Origin: Cohnella sp. OV330
GTDB lineage: Bacteria > Bacillota > Bacilli > Paenibacillales > Paenibacillaceae
Direction: 5' to 3'
Assembly: GCF_900112065.1 (NCBI RefSeq)
Contig: NZ_FOKE01000011.1
Span: 27,219 to 91,218, forward strand
Length of the DNA: 64,000 nucleotides
In this document: one piece after another, positions 41,834 through 50,397 of the stretch
Layout of the letters: each line of letters starts with the position of its first letter
How positions within the stretch are numbered: the stretch's first letter is position 1
Program-made: the position numbers and the translations under genes
Notes under the pieces: generated by a model
The model's input: the letters and a program-made list of their open reading frames with translations, nothing else
Told to the model about the DNA's origin: nothing
Database searches by the model: none

Positions 41834-43569
41834 CAAGACACCTCCCGTTTGCCGAATTGAGATCTGTAAATATCCCGATAGACCTCGCACTCGGCCATCA
41901 GCTGCGCATGCGTGCCGCTGCCGACGATCGCGCCATCGTCCAGTACGATGATGCGCCGGGCCTCGATCACGGACGAGATCCGCTGGGCGATGAAAAACGT
42001 GATCGTGTCCTTCATCACATCCTGCAGGGCCGTGCGGAGCCGGCGCTCCGTGCCGAGATCGAGCGCGCTCGTGCTGTCGTCCATGATCAGGATCGGCGGC
42101 TTCACCAGCAGCGTCCTCGCGATGGAGAGCCGCTGCTTCTGCCCGCCCGACAGATTGACGCCCTTCTGGCCCAGCTGCGTGTCATAGCCTTCCGGCAGCT
42201 TGGCGATAAAGTCGTGCGCCTGCGCGATCTTCGCGGCCGCCTCGATTTCCGCTTGCGTCGCGTCGGGCTTGCCGAAGGCGATATTGTCGCGAATCGTCCC
42301 GGTGAACAGGAAGGACTCCTGAAGGATGATCCCGATCCGGCGGCGAAGCCCGATCAGCGGCAGCTCGCGGATGTCCTTGCCGTCGATCCGGATGGCGCCC
42401 GACGTGACGTCGTACAGCCGGGGAATCAGCTGGACGAGCGTCGACTTGCCCGCGCCGGTGGCCCCGATGATGGCGATCGTGTCCCCGCGGCTCGCCTCGA
42501 TATCGATATCGCGCAGAACCAGATCCTTGGGGTCGTTCGATCCGTTGTAGGAAAAAGAAACTTCTGCAAATTCTACGTGCGTGGCGGGGATGGAGGCGTC
42601 CTCTTCCCGCGCCTTGCCTTCGATATGCGGCTGCGTCGTCAGCACCTCGCCGATGCGCCGCGCGGATACGTTCGCCTGCGATACGTTCATCAGCAGCCCG
42701 CTCACCATGAGCAGGGAAGACAGCACCTGCACGACATAATTGACGAAGGCCACCAGATCTCCCGCTTGAACGGACCCGATCGACACCAGGTCGCCGCCGT
42801 ACAGCAGAACGGTCACCATGCAGGCGTTCATGATGAGCGTCACGATCGGCGCGTTCAGCGCGATAAAGCGGGCGGCTCGAATGGAGATCGCCGTATACTC
42901 CTCGTTGACGTCCCGGAACCGCCGCAGCTCGTAATCGGTCCGAACGAACGCCTTGACCACCCGGATCCCGGCCAGATTTTCTTGAATGCGCGTATTCACG
43001 GCATCCAATCTCGCCTGAACGCCGGCGAACAGCGGATTGGAAAAGCGGATCAGCACGACGAGCGCCGCAACCAGGACGATCAGCGTGCCTAACAGGATAA
43101 GTCCGAGCTTTAGATTCATGAGCAAGGCCATCACGACGCTCCCGACGAGCAGGCTCGGCGCGCGAACCATGCCTTGCAGCGCTAATTGCAGCAGGTTTTG
43201 GACCTGCACGACGTCGCTTGTCATGCGCGTGATGAGCGTGCCCGACTTGAACGCATCCATATTATCGAACGAAAACGCCTGCACCTTGGTAAACAGCGCT
43301 TCACGCACGTCGGCGCCGAAGTTCTGCGAGGCGCGGCTCGCGAAAAGGTTGCACCCGACGCCCGTAATGAGCGACAGAAGCGCCACCCCGACCATCAGCC
43401 ATCCCGTCCGTTCGATCACGCCGAGATCGCGGTCTACAATGCCGAAGTTCACGATATGCGCAGCCAGCCTGGGCTGGAGCAAATCGAAAAACACTTCGAA
43501 AATCATGAACAGCGGGCCAAGGATGAGGAATTTCCAATAGGGTTTAAAATAGGCTCTTAATCCCCACAC
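41833..43569 (-). CDS. ABC exporter half-transporter, degenerate-site subunit
   Basis: A 578-residue membrane-ATPase fusion. Walker A is GATGAGKST and the signature LSGGQ. Walker B ends MDDST, so the catalytic Glu is Asp, and the switch region reads IAQRISSV with Gln instead of His. These are the marks of the non-hydrolysing site in heterodimeric exporters, and complement the normal motifs of the next gene. The start is a GTG at 43569, 5 bp after the small gene upstream. Expression probably responds to the TGTATACA palindrome before that gene. Confidence 0.92.
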   Translation of the reverse strand: MWGLRAYFKPYWKFLILGPLFMIFEVFFDLLQPRLAAHIVNFGIVDRDLGVIERTGWLMVGVALLSLITGVGCNLFASRASQNFGADVREALFTKVQAFSFDNMDAFKSGTLITRMTSDVVQVQNLLQLALQGMVRAPSLLVGSVVMALLMNLKLGLILLGTLIVLVAALVVLIRFSNPLFAGVQARLDAVNTRIQENLAGIRVVKAFVRTDYELRRFRDVNEEYTAISIRAARFIALNAPIVTLIMNACMVTVLLYGGDLVSIGSVQAGDLVAFVNYVVQVLSSLLMVSGLLMNVSQANVSARRIGEVLTTQPHIEGKAREEDASIPATHVEFAEVSFSYNGSNDPKDLVLRDIDIEASRGDTIAIIGATGAGKSTLVQLIPRLYDVTSGAIRIDGKDIRELPLIGLRRRIGIILQESFLFTGTIRDNIAFGKPDATQAEIEAAAKIAQAHDFIAKLPEGYDTQLGQKGVNLSGGQKQRLSIARTLLVKPPILIMDDSTSALDLGTERRLRTALQDVMKDTITFFIAQRISSVIEARRIIVLDDGAIVGSGTHAQLMAECEVYRDIYRSQFGKREVS

Positions 43570-43573
43570 GCCC

Positions 43574-43885
43574 TTATGCGCCCCCTTCTTCGCTCTCCGC
43601 CGGACCGGCCGCCGAATCCGTCTCCTCTTCGGCGAGATGCAGCTCGAAGTGCCGAACGTACTCGTCGGTAATCTGCTCGATCGCCTTGAGCTCGCCGAGT
43701 AGGATCGTTCTGATCTCTTGATATTCCGGCGCCTCGAGCTGCTGCCTCAGCGTCTTGCGCTTGACGTCGAGCATCTGCCAGAACTCGAGCGCCCGCCCGC
43801 GGCGGAACGTCTTCGCGCCGTGATGGTGCCGGCCCTTATGGCCGCCTTCCCGATCTCCGTCGCCTCTTCCTCTGTGGTCACGCAT
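43574..43885 (-). CDS. Small charged protein heading the ABC exporter operon
   Basis: A 103-residue protein. The N terminus is rich in Arg, Gly and His (RDHRGRGDGDREGGHKGRHHHG). The C-terminal 70 residues are helical and acidic (FWQMLDVKRKTLRQQLEAPEYQEIRTILLGELKAIEQITDEYVRHFELH). It is not a recognisable MarR, PadR or GntR domain, although regulators of that size often head such operons. AAAGGAG lies 9 bases before the ATG. It could be a truncated regulator or a metal-binding accessory. The function is unknown. Confidence 0.6.
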   Translation of the reverse strand: MRDHRGRGDGDREGGHKGRHHHGAKTFRRGRALEFWQMLDVKRKTLRQQLEAPEYQEIRTILLGELKAIEQITDEYVRHFELHLAEEETDSAAGPAESEEGGA

Positions 43886-43902
43886 ATACACACGCTCCTT
43901 TA

Positions 43903-43920
43903 TGTATACAATTGTATACA
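43903..43920. promoter_or_regulatory. Perfect palindromic operator upstream of the ABC exporter operon
   Basis: TGTATACA-AT-TGTATACA is a repeated 8-bp self-complementary word that also makes a perfect 18-bp palindrome. It lies 18 bp upstream of the first start codon and overlaps a TATACAAT-like -10. The form suits a GntR (YtrA-like) or MarR-type repressor. Confidence 0.6.
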
Positions 43921-44020
43921 AATGAAGGTCATACGTCAAAGTAAAATAGGGCTGTCTCTGCGGGTCGGGATATGACCTTTGGAGACAACCCTTGGTTGAT
44001 GGGGGTAGCGCAGTGTGCCG

Positions 44021-44246
44021 AGCGCTGCTCCTCGGCAGTACTTGGCCGGGGAGCGGTGCCATGGCGCTTCTAGTGCTGCTCTACGGCAGTACTTTGCCGG
44101 GGCATGGATCCGTAGCGCATTAAGTACTGCTCTGCGGCAGTGCTTTGCAGGTATGGTGCCAGATCACATCAAGCACCACTCTACGTCAGTACTTCACCGA
44201 GACACGGAGCCCTAAGCAGAATGTGTTGACTTCGATCAATACTTGG
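44021..44246. repeat. 51-bp spaced palindromic repeat array (five units)
   Basis: Cores of the type AGTACTGCTCTACGGCAGTA start at 44021, 44072, 44123, 44172 and, degenerate, about 44222. Each is followed by CTTTGCCGGGG-like sequence. Spacing is 51, 51, 49 and about 51. Arms AGTACTG and CAGTACT pair around 8 nt. The last unit runs into the 3' end of the DoxX gene and supplies its stop codon. Family members also occur at 9-32. Confidence 0.8.
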
Positions 44247-44714
44247 CCGGTCGCTGAACGGCATCCTGCCGATGACGGTAGTAAAAGATCGCGATGGCGA
44301 GCGTGGCGGACAAGAACACGATCTGCATCAGGGTGCGAGGGACGAGGGCGTCTTCAGGGGCCGTCGCGAGACCCGAGAGCGCGTAGTGAACATTCGCCGG
44401 GAACATAGCGATCAGCAGCAGCGATAGTCCAACGGCCGCCCAGGGTGCCGTACGCCGCCACAGCATGCCGATCGCTCCCATCAGCTCCAATACGCCGGTG
44501 ATCGAGACGATCAAGCCGGGTTGGGACATGCCGGAAGGAACCATGCTGACCATCTCTTCTCTCATCCATACAAAATGTACCGTGCCCGTCAAGATGAACA
44601 TGGCGAAAACGCCTGCGCGAAGCGCGACAGGCCAGGTACGCAGACGCCTCGGCCAGCCGCTCCCGCCAGGAGAACGGCAAGCGTAACGACTATCAATGCG
44701 ATCAGGGGTTCCAT
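44236..44714 (-). pseudogene. DoxX-family membrane protein, frameshifted
   Basis: The N terminus reads MEPLIALIVVTLAVLLAGAAG from 44714 in one frame and soon ends. The rest of the DoxX domain continues in another frame (RLRTWPVALRAG, then MFILTGTVHFVWMREEM, VLELMGAIGML). One base is missing near 44645-44655. The intact protein would have about 155 residues and four helices. Either the gene is broken, the sequence has an error there, or only the downstream 121-residue frame is made. The DUF2269 gene lies 41 bp upstream on the same strand. Confidence 0.65.
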
Positions 44715-44755
44715 CGCTATCCCTCCATCATGATCATCTTCGCGATACGAACGCG

Positions 44756-45217
44756 TTAGAATCCTTTCATGACCATCAAGTACAGGATGACGATCGGCAG
44801 AAAGGTCGCGGCGATGCCGTAAATCGCCCACTGACGCGAAGCGCGGCGGTAGTCCTCGCCGGTCGTGCCGGTCCCAGCGCTCCTCGCGCTGGATCGAATC
44901 ATCTTGCGCTGCAGCGGAATGAGTAGTCCCAGCCAGATTAGGCCCGTGACCGCGAGCAGAATCAGCGACAGCGTCAGCCAGTTCAGACCCGACAGCGAAG
45001 CGCCGGACCGCACCGCCATGACGATGCCTGAGATCAGAATGAACGCAAGCCCCGGGACGGTAAAAAAGTAATCGGCGGCCATGACGTTTCTGGCGGCATG
45101 GTGGATGATCGCGGGATTGCCGGTCAGGTCCGCCCGGACTTTCCAGAAGGCGGCCGTGGCGATATTCCCGACCATCAATACGACGCCGATCAAGTGCAGC
45201 GCTAGCCATACGTGCAT
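44756..45217 (-). CDS. DUF2269 membrane protein
   Basis: A 153-residue protein with four helices, beginning HVWLALHLIGVVLMVGNIATAAFW and containing the paired His in IIHHAARNVMAADYFFTVPG. It belongs to the DUF2269 family, related to CopD-like membrane proteins. The function is unknown, though the histidines suggest haem or metal binding. It is 7 bp downstream of the TetR gene and upstream of the DoxX gene, so the three form one operon under TetR control. Confidence 0.82.
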   Translation of the reverse strand: MHVWLALHLIGVVLMVGNIATAAFWKVRADLTGNPAIIHHAARNVMAADYFFTVPGLAFILISGIVMAVRSGASLSGLNWLTLSLILLAVTGLIWLGLLIPLQRKMIRSSARSAGTGTTGEDYRRASRQWAIYGIAATFLPIVILYLMVMKGF

Positions 45218-45224
45218 GAGTACC

Positions 45225-45818
45225 TCACCCTTTCGTCAGAATATCGCGTATAAATGTCGTCAGATCCTCCGCTTTGTAGACCGCCTGCGCCTGCGGAATG
45301 CCGGAGCGGATTCGCAGTCCGAGCGTCATCAGCGTGAACAGGTCTCCCGTCTTGCCCGCGTCCACGGCCGCATGAATGACGCCGTACCGCTGACCCGTCT
45401 CGATCCACGTTTTGGATAGCAGGACGGACCGTTCGTAATACTGCCGCAGCGCCGCCGCGACCGCAGGATCGTCTTCTTTGCCGAGCAGGTATAGCAGCAC
45501 CTTGTTCGTGATGTCCCGCGGATTTTCATAAGCGACGATGCTTTCCTTGATCCGCTGCATCGGCTCGTCGAATGTGCGGCGTCCCTTCTCGACTTCATTC
45601 ATGAAGCTCGCGTTGGTCTCCTCCAGACGCTCCTGCAGCACCCATGCGAAAATTTCGTTTTTGCTCTTCACGTAGTGGAAGATGGCGCCCTTGGACATGC
45701 CCGACCTGCTCATGATGTCCTGCATCGTGATCGCATGGCACCCCTTCTCCGCAATCAAGGCCTTGGTCGCCTCCATCAGCCGCTGTATGGTTTGCAACCT
45801 GCGTTCCTCTTGCTTCAT
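45225..45818 (-). CDS. TetR/AcrR-family transcriptional regulator
   Basis: A 197-residue repressor with the N-terminal HTH ITMQDIMSRSGMSKGAIFHYVKSKNEIF. The ATG at 45818 is preceded by GAGGGGGG. A palindrome AAACCG-N5-CGGTTT at 45864-45880 overlaps the predicted -10 (TATAAT) of this operon, so autoregulation is likely. It probably controls the DUF2269 and DoxX genes downstream. Confidence 0.9.
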   Translation of the reverse strand: MKQEERRLQTIQRLMEATKALIAEKGCHAITMQDIMSRSGMSKGAIFHYVKSKNEIFAWVLQERLEETNASFMNEVEKGRRTFDEPMQRIKESIVAYENPRDITNKVLLYLLGKEDDPAVAAALRQYYERSVLLSKTWIETGQRYGVIHAAVDAGKTGDLFTLMTLGLRIRSGIPQAQAVYKAEDLTTFIRDILTKG

Positions 45819-45863
45819 CGCCGTATAACCCCCCTCAGGCATCCATTCTTGCTTTTATTATAT

Positions 45864-45880
45864 AAACCGACTGACGGTTT
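45864..45880. promoter_or_regulatory. TetR operator overlapping the operon promoter
   Basis: AAACCG (45864-45869) and CGGTTT (45875-45880) flank ACTGA. On the minus strand TATAAT follows immediately, so a bound repressor would block the promoter. Confidence 0.6.
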
Positions 45881-45952
45881 GTAAATAATCAATTTGGCGC
45901 TTGACCATCGACTCCGCTCATCCATATAATGGGGGCCAAGGAGCGTGATCAT

Positions 45953-46372
45953 TTGCCAACGATTCGCAAGGAGATCCTCATTGATGCTTCGCCCGAACAA
46001 GTATGGGACGCCGTCCGTGACGTCGGAGCCGTCCATCGCCGCCTTGTTCCCAGGTATACCGAGGATACGCGAATGAACGGTCATGAACGGACATTGACGA
46101 TGCTGGGCGGCAACGTGGTGCGCGAGTACATCGTGTCTATCGACGATCAGGCGCGTCGCATGGCTTATGCCGTCGTCGAGAGCCAAACCCCGCTGCTGCA
46201 TCACCATGCTTCGTTCCAAGTGTTCCCGCATGAGGACGGCATTGCCCGGCTCGTATGGACGACGGACTTTCTGCCGGACGACCTGGCTGCCGAGATTCAG
46301 GCGCGCGTCGACCGCGGGTCGCAGGTCATGAAGCAGACGATCGAAGCCGAAGCGAAAGGGACCGTTCGCTGA
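45953..46372 (+). CDS. SRPBCC-family protein (START-like ligand-binding fold)
   Basis: A 139-residue protein of the polyketide-cyclase/START-like SRPBCC fold, starting IRKEILIDASPEQVWDAVRDVGAVHRRLVP. The TTG at 45953 has AAGGAG 9 bases upstream, while the ATG at 45929 has none. Such proteins bind hydrophobic ligands in a deep cavity; no ligand can be named. It is divergent from the TetR operon and may share the control region. Confidence 0.8.
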   Translation: MPTIRKEILIDASPEQVWDAVRDVGAVHRRLVPRYTEDTRMNGHERTLTMLGGNVVREYIVSIDDQARRMAYAVVESQTPLLHHHASFQVFPHEDGIARLVWTTDFLPDDLAAEIQARVDRGSQVMKQTIEAEAKGTVR

Positions 46373-46382
46373 ACGTCCCGAT

Positions 46383-46416
46383 AAAAAACCAACCAGCGCA
46401 GTTTTGCGCTGGTTGG
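46383..46416 (-). terminator. Terminator of the two-domain acetyltransferase gene
   Basis: CCAACCAGCGCA and TGCGCTGGTTGG pair around GTTT. On the minus strand TTTTTT follows the stem. It also separates this gene from the convergent SRPBCC gene. Confidence 0.75.
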
Positions 46417-46442
46417 CGGGATGACAAGGTCACCCGATCGAA

Positions 46443-47246
46443 TCATGATTTCTGGTCGATATCGGACGTCCCCCGATTATGCGTGACTTCAATATTCAGC
46501 AGCCTCGTTTTCGTGACCATGCCCCCGCTCTCCAGCGTTCGCTTGGATTCCTCGTTATAGTACCAACACCCGGCCACAGGTACGATACCGCGATCCTTGC
46601 ACCATTTTCGCAAATGTAGAATGATAGCTTTCCCCACGCCTTGCATGCGATAGGCCGGGTTGACGAACATCCCTACGCTGGCCAGTCCCTCGAACATTTT
46701 GGACGCCTCGATCAGCCCGATGCCGAGCAGCTCGGCGCCTCCGCGATAGACGAAGATCTCTTCCCGCTCGATCAATCGGTCATACGCTTCGAGGAAATCC
46801 CCGCATACACGCTCGATCTCGCTTAGGTCGGTTAGGACAGCAAGACGAATTACTTCCCCATTTCCACCGTTACCCGTAAACTCCGCTTGGCCGTCTTGAA
46901 AAAAGTACGCTTGCTTGCGAATCGCGAAATCTTGGTCGAGGGCCAGGCTCATTAAGAGTTCATCCGAGGTCGCGACGAAAATAGACTTCACCGAATAACG
47001 CTCAAGCGCCTCAAGGAACAGCTTCTGCGCATGCCTCAGATAAGAAGGACGAATATAAAACTGCGTCAGCCGTTCGCTGTCGTGTACGGCTAAATAACCG
47101 ACATCTTCCGAGCCGTCTTGGATCAAATAAAAGGACGAAGAAAGAATGTAGCCCTCTAAAAACGAATCGAAAGGCGAAGACAATCCGCGAAGGTACTCCT
47201 GGAGGAGGTGCCGAATGTCCGCGATCGTGCATGCAGTTAATCTCAA
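46443..47246 (-). CDS. GNAT-family N-acetyltransferase with two GNAT-like halves
   Basis: A 267-residue protein. The C-terminal half is a clear GNAT domain (VGMFVNPAYRMQGVGKAIILHLRKWCKDRG, then YYNEESKRTLESGG). The N-terminal half has a weaker GNAT-like pattern (VGYLAVHDSERLTQFYIRPSY) without an obvious acetyl-CoA loop. The start is a TTG at 47246 behind a GGTGGG element; no better ATG exists. The acceptor is unknown. A 540-bp gene-free stretch with a repeat array lies upstream. Confidence 0.8.
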   Translation of the reverse strand: MRLTACTIADIRHLLQEYLRGLSSPFDSFLEGYILSSSFYLIQDGSEDVGYLAVHDSERLTQFYIRPSYLRHAQKLFLEALERYSVKSIFVATSDELLMSLALDQDFAIRKQAYFFQDGQAEFTGNGGNGEVIRLAVLTDLSEIERVCGDFLEAYDRLIEREEIFVYRGGAELLGIGLIEASKMFEGLASVGMFVNPAYRMQGVGKAIILHLRKWCKDRGIVPVAGCWYYNEESKRTLESGGMVTKTRLLNIEVTHNRGTSDIDQKS

Positions 47247-47348
47247 GTTGGTCCCACCCCCGTTTCTTCCGATTGTATATCGGAATGAGGGGTCACGTCT
47301 GCCCGGAGCGTGCCGCCGTAGTCCACCTTGGACCAGTCGCCTGTGGAT

Positions 47349-47690
47349 GCGCCGAGTCCGCTCAGGCGTTTCTAGGTAGAAACAAACGCAACCGGAGATA
47401 CGCCAAGCATGCTCAGGCGTTTCTAGACAGAAACAAACACGACCCGAGATGCGCCGAGCATGCTCAGGCGTTTCTATTCAGAAACAAACACGACCCGAGA
47501 TGCACCGAGCATGCTCAGGCGTTTCTATTCAGAAACAAACACGACCCGAGATGCGCCGAGCATGCTCAGGCGTTTCTATTCAGAAACAAACACGACCCGA
47601 GATGCGCCGAGTCCGCCGAAGCGTTTCTAGGTAGAAACAAATCCGACTCAAAGGCCCGCCACATGCGGTCCGGTGTTTCTGAAACACAAT
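47349..47690. repeat. 51-bp tandem repeat array (seven units)
   Basis: The word GTTTCT starts at 47368, 47419, 47470, 47521, 47572, 47623 and 47675: five 51-bp steps, then one of 52. Each unit carries the hairpin GTTTCTATTCAGAAAC and most also the palindrome GAGCATGCTC. The four central units are almost identical and the ends have decayed. The 51-bp length keeps one reading frame open across the array. Confidence 0.92.
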
Positions 47691-47730
47691 CTGCCTTCGA
47701 GCACCACGCATGCGCACATCCACCAAACGC

Positions 47731-47771
47731 AAACAGGATGAAGCAGACAACATCTCTGCTTCATCCCGTTT
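47731..47771. terminator. Terminator after the second sugar-binding lipoprotein gene
   Basis: AAACAGGATGAAGCAGA (47731-47747) pairs with TCTGCTTCATCCCGTTT (47755-47771). The stem sequence is nearly the same as the terminator at 14067-14106, so the two share an origin. Confidence 0.65.
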
Positions 47772-47791
47772 TGCTTTCGCCTCGGCCGCCT

Positions 47792-49387
47792 TTAATTCTT
47801 CGCCAAAAACGCGTCGATCTGCGATTGCAGCTCGGTCTGGATCTTGGCGATGCCCGCCGCCTCCAGCTGCTTGTTCAGATCCGCCAGGCCTTTGTCGATG
47901 TCCTTGACTAGGCCGTACTCGAGCGGAATGCCGTAGCGCAGCATGACGTTGCCGACGTTGGCGATCTCCGTCTTGACCTTGCTGTTGTCGAACACGAACG
48001 TCTCGAGCGGGTAGTGGTACACGTTCGCTTCCCAGCTCTTGACCAGGTCGGACGCTTCCTGCGGGAACGCTTCGTTGTCGCGGTTGAGCGGCGAGTTGAA
48101 GCTCCAGTTGGAGAAGCCCGTGTAGTTCGGATTTTTATCGAGCGCCTTGTACTTGTCGTCGCCGACCGGCTCGTAGTGGACGCCGTTGATGCCGTACATG
48201 ATCAGGTCGTGCAGCTCTTTATCATTCTGCAGCAGGTCGATCGCCATCAGCGCGCGCTCCGGGTTTTTGGAGGTTGCGTGCACCGACGTGCCGTTCTGCG
48301 TCGAGATCGCCACCGACTTTTTCTTGCCCTGGTTGATGTCCGCCAGCGCGACTTCATACGGCGAGTTTTCTTGGCGCATGAGCGCCATCAGCGCGCCGAG
48401 CGTGCCGTTGTTATGCGTGATCGAAGCCGTCTTGCCCGCCTTGAAGTCCGCCTGATGGTCGTTTTTGCTGTTCAGCACGTTTTTCGACCAGGCGTTGTGG
48501 TCCGCGAGATCCTTGTAATACGTCGCCAATGCCTTGAATTCCGGCGTGTTGTATACGTTGAATACTTGCCCCTTCTCGTCCGTCAGCTTGAAGGCGAACG
48601 GCATATCCAGGTCGAACATGTTCCACTCGTTCTGCTGCTTGAGCAGGACGCGGTCGAGGTTGTGGAACTTCCAGTCGCCCGTCTCCGGCGTGAATGGCAC
48701 GATGCCCTTTTCTTTTTCGGCGATCGTCTTCAGATAAGTGGCGTACGCTTCCGGACTGTTAATTTCCGGCAGGTTGTACTTTTTGCGCAGGTCTTCGCGG
48801 TACAGGATCAGCTTCTCGACGGATTCCCCGCGGTTCTGCGGCACCATGTACAGCTTGCCGTTGACCTTCGCCTGGTCCCAGCTGACCTTGGACATGTTCG
48901 CCCACGTTTGCGGCATATATTTGGCGAGCATCTCGTCTGTGAGCTCGAGGAAGCCGCCCTTCAGCGCCTGGTCGTTGTAGCCCGCCCAGTTGGCCGAGTA
49001 GATCAGGTCGAAGTTCTCGTCCGCGGCCAGCTTCAGTGGATACTTCTGCGCCCAGTCGGACCAGTCGAGGAACTCGCCTTCGATCGTGGCGTTAATCTTC
49101 TCTTTAAGCTTCTTGTTGATCTCGGCGAATACCGAATCGTAGTCCACCGGCTTCGGCCCGACGAAGATCATCTTCAGCTTCGCTTCTTTGGACGTGTCGA
49201 CGGCGCCTTCGGACGGCGCGGCGGCGCTGCTGCTCGAGGCCGAGGCCGTAGCCGACGCGCTCTTCGAAGGCTCCGCGCTTGAACTTGCGGACGACCCGGA
49301 ATCCTTATTGTTGTTGCCGCATGCACTCATGATCATTACAAAAGCGAACAAGAGCGTGAACATCGTCCATCTGCTTTTTCTCAACAT
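47792..49387 (-). CDS. Extracellular sugar-binding lipoprotein (DUF3502/LplA type), second locus
   Basis: A 531-residue lipoprotein. The signal peptide ends in lipobox MSAC (Cys23), followed by a Ser/Ala-rich tether of about 45 residues. The large binding domain has the same order as the protein at 5331-6920 (FDLIYSANWAGYNDQALKGGF; KIQTELQSQIDAFLAKN at the end). The ATG at 49387 is 9 bases after AGGGGG; a second ATG lies at 49393. It is the last gene of the mirrored locus (kinase, regulator, permease, permease, lipoprotein) on the minus strand. Confidence 0.92.
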   Translation of the reverse strand: MLRKSRWTMFTLLFAFVMIMSACGNNNKDSGSSASSSAEPSKSASATASASSSSAAAPSEGAVDTSKEAKLKMIFVGPKPVDYDSVFAEINKKLKEKINATIEGEFLDWSDWAQKYPLKLAADENFDLIYSANWAGYNDQALKGGFLELTDEMLAKYMPQTWANMSKVSWDQAKVNGKLYMVPQNRGESVEKLILYREDLRKKYNLPEINSPEAYATYLKTIAEKEKGIVPFTPETGDWKFHNLDRVLLKQQNEWNMFDLDMPFAFKLTDEKGQVFNVYNTPEFKALATYYKDLADHNAWSKNVLNSKNDHQADFKAGKTASITHNNGTLGALMALMRQENSPYEVALADINQGKKKSVAISTQNGTSVHATSKNPERALMAIDLLQNDKELHDLIMYGINGVHYEPVGDDKYKALDKNPNYTGFSNWSFNSPLNRDNEAFPQEASDLVKSWEANVYHYPLETFVFDNSKVKTEIANVGNVMLRYGIPLEYGLVKDIDKGLADLNKQLEAAGIAKIQTELQSQIDAFLAKN

Positions 49388-49449
49388 GCCCATCTTCCCC
49401 CTAATGGTAGTCGTATCAAGCTCTATCGATAAACCGGGTCGCCCCGTAT

Positions 49450-50382
49450 TCATCCCTTTACCGCGCCGATCGTGAGGCCCTGGACGAAGTACCGCTGCAC
49501 GAACGGATACGCCAGCAAGATCGGGCCGGTCGCGACGACCGTCATCGCCATCTTCAAACTTTCTGTCGGAATGGCCGTCGTAACGACCGCCCCCGCGCCC
49601 ATCATCGCCTTGCGCATGCCGTCCATGTTGCCCAGCATTTTGTACAAATAGTACTGCAGCGGCATGAGCTTCTCGTCCGACACGAAGAGCAGGGCGTTGT
49701 ACCAATCGTTCCAATAGGCCAATGCCATGAACAGCCCGATCGTCGCGAGCGCCGGCTTGGAGAGCGGCAGGATCAGCTGCGCGTAGATGCGGAAGTCGCC
49801 TGCGCCGTCGATCTTGGCCGACTCGACGATCGCTTCCGGGATGCCGCCCAGGAACGATTTCATCACGATGATGTAAAAAACGTTGAGCACGAGCGGTACG
49901 ATCAGCGCGAGTACCGTATCCTTCATGTGCAGGTAGTTTACGATGAGCAGGTACCACGGGACGAGCCCGCCGCTGAACAAGGTGGTGAAGAAAAAGAAGA
50001 AGGAAAAGCCGTTGCGCCACTTGAAGTCCCTGCGGGACAGCGCGTAGGACGTCATCGAGGTCAGGAACAAGCCCAGCAGCGTGCCGCCGACCGTCACCCC
50101 GATCGTCACCAGGTAGGCCTGGATCATCTCGGTCGGGTATTTGAACAAAATGCTGTACGCCTCTACCGAGAAATCCGTTGGGATAAATTGATAACCCGCC
50201 GTAATGATCCGGTTCTCGCTCGTCAGCGACGACGACACGACCAGCAGGAACGGCAGCAGGCAGAGCAGCGCCATGATCGTCAGCGATACGTACCCGATGG
50301 TGGCGAATATTTTCTGATCCGTCTTTTTGACGCCCGAGGTTTTGGCGAACGACTTGTCCGCATTCAGCTCCGTTGCGCTCAT
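49450..50382 (-). CDS. Carbohydrate ABC transporter permease, YtcP/LplC type, second locus
   Basis: A 310-residue CUT1 permease. The EAA loop reads EAIVESAKIDGAGDFRIYAQL, and the terminal VQGLTIGAVKG is diagnostic for YtcP relatives. The stretch FFFFFTTLFSGGLVPWYL is shared with the paralogue at 4396. It pairs with the LplB-type permease encoded 15 bp upstream. Confidence 0.92.
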   Translation of the reverse strand: MSATELNADKSFAKTSGVKKTDQKIFATIGYVSLTIMALLCLLPFLLVVSSSLTSENRIITAGYQFIPTDFSVEAYSILFKYPTEMIQAYLVTIGVTVGGTLLGLFLTSMTSYALSRRDFKWRNGFSFFFFFTTLFSGGLVPWYLLIVNYLHMKDTVLALIVPLVLNVFYIIVMKSFLGGIPEAIVESAKIDGAGDFRIYAQLILPLSKPALATIGLFMALAYWNDWYNALLFVSDEKLMPLQYYLYKMLGNMDGMRKAMMGAGAVVTTAIPTESLKMAMTVVATGPILLAYPFVQRYFVQGLTIGAVKG

Positions 50383-50397
50383 GTCATCAGCCTCCTC

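Noticed and set aside
47349-47690. CRISPR array
   Set aside because: The whole 51-bp unit is conserved rather than alternating repeats with unique spacers, and no cas gene is present. The same argument applies to 57066-57310 and 44021-44246.
47231-47911. An open frame with a 17-residue repeat (RNKHDPRCAEHAQAFLF type) across the 51-bp array
   Set aside because: The frame stays open only because 51 is divisible by three. It has no ribosome site, runs into the 3' end of the opposite-strand lipoprotein gene, and its composition is unlike neighbouring proteins.
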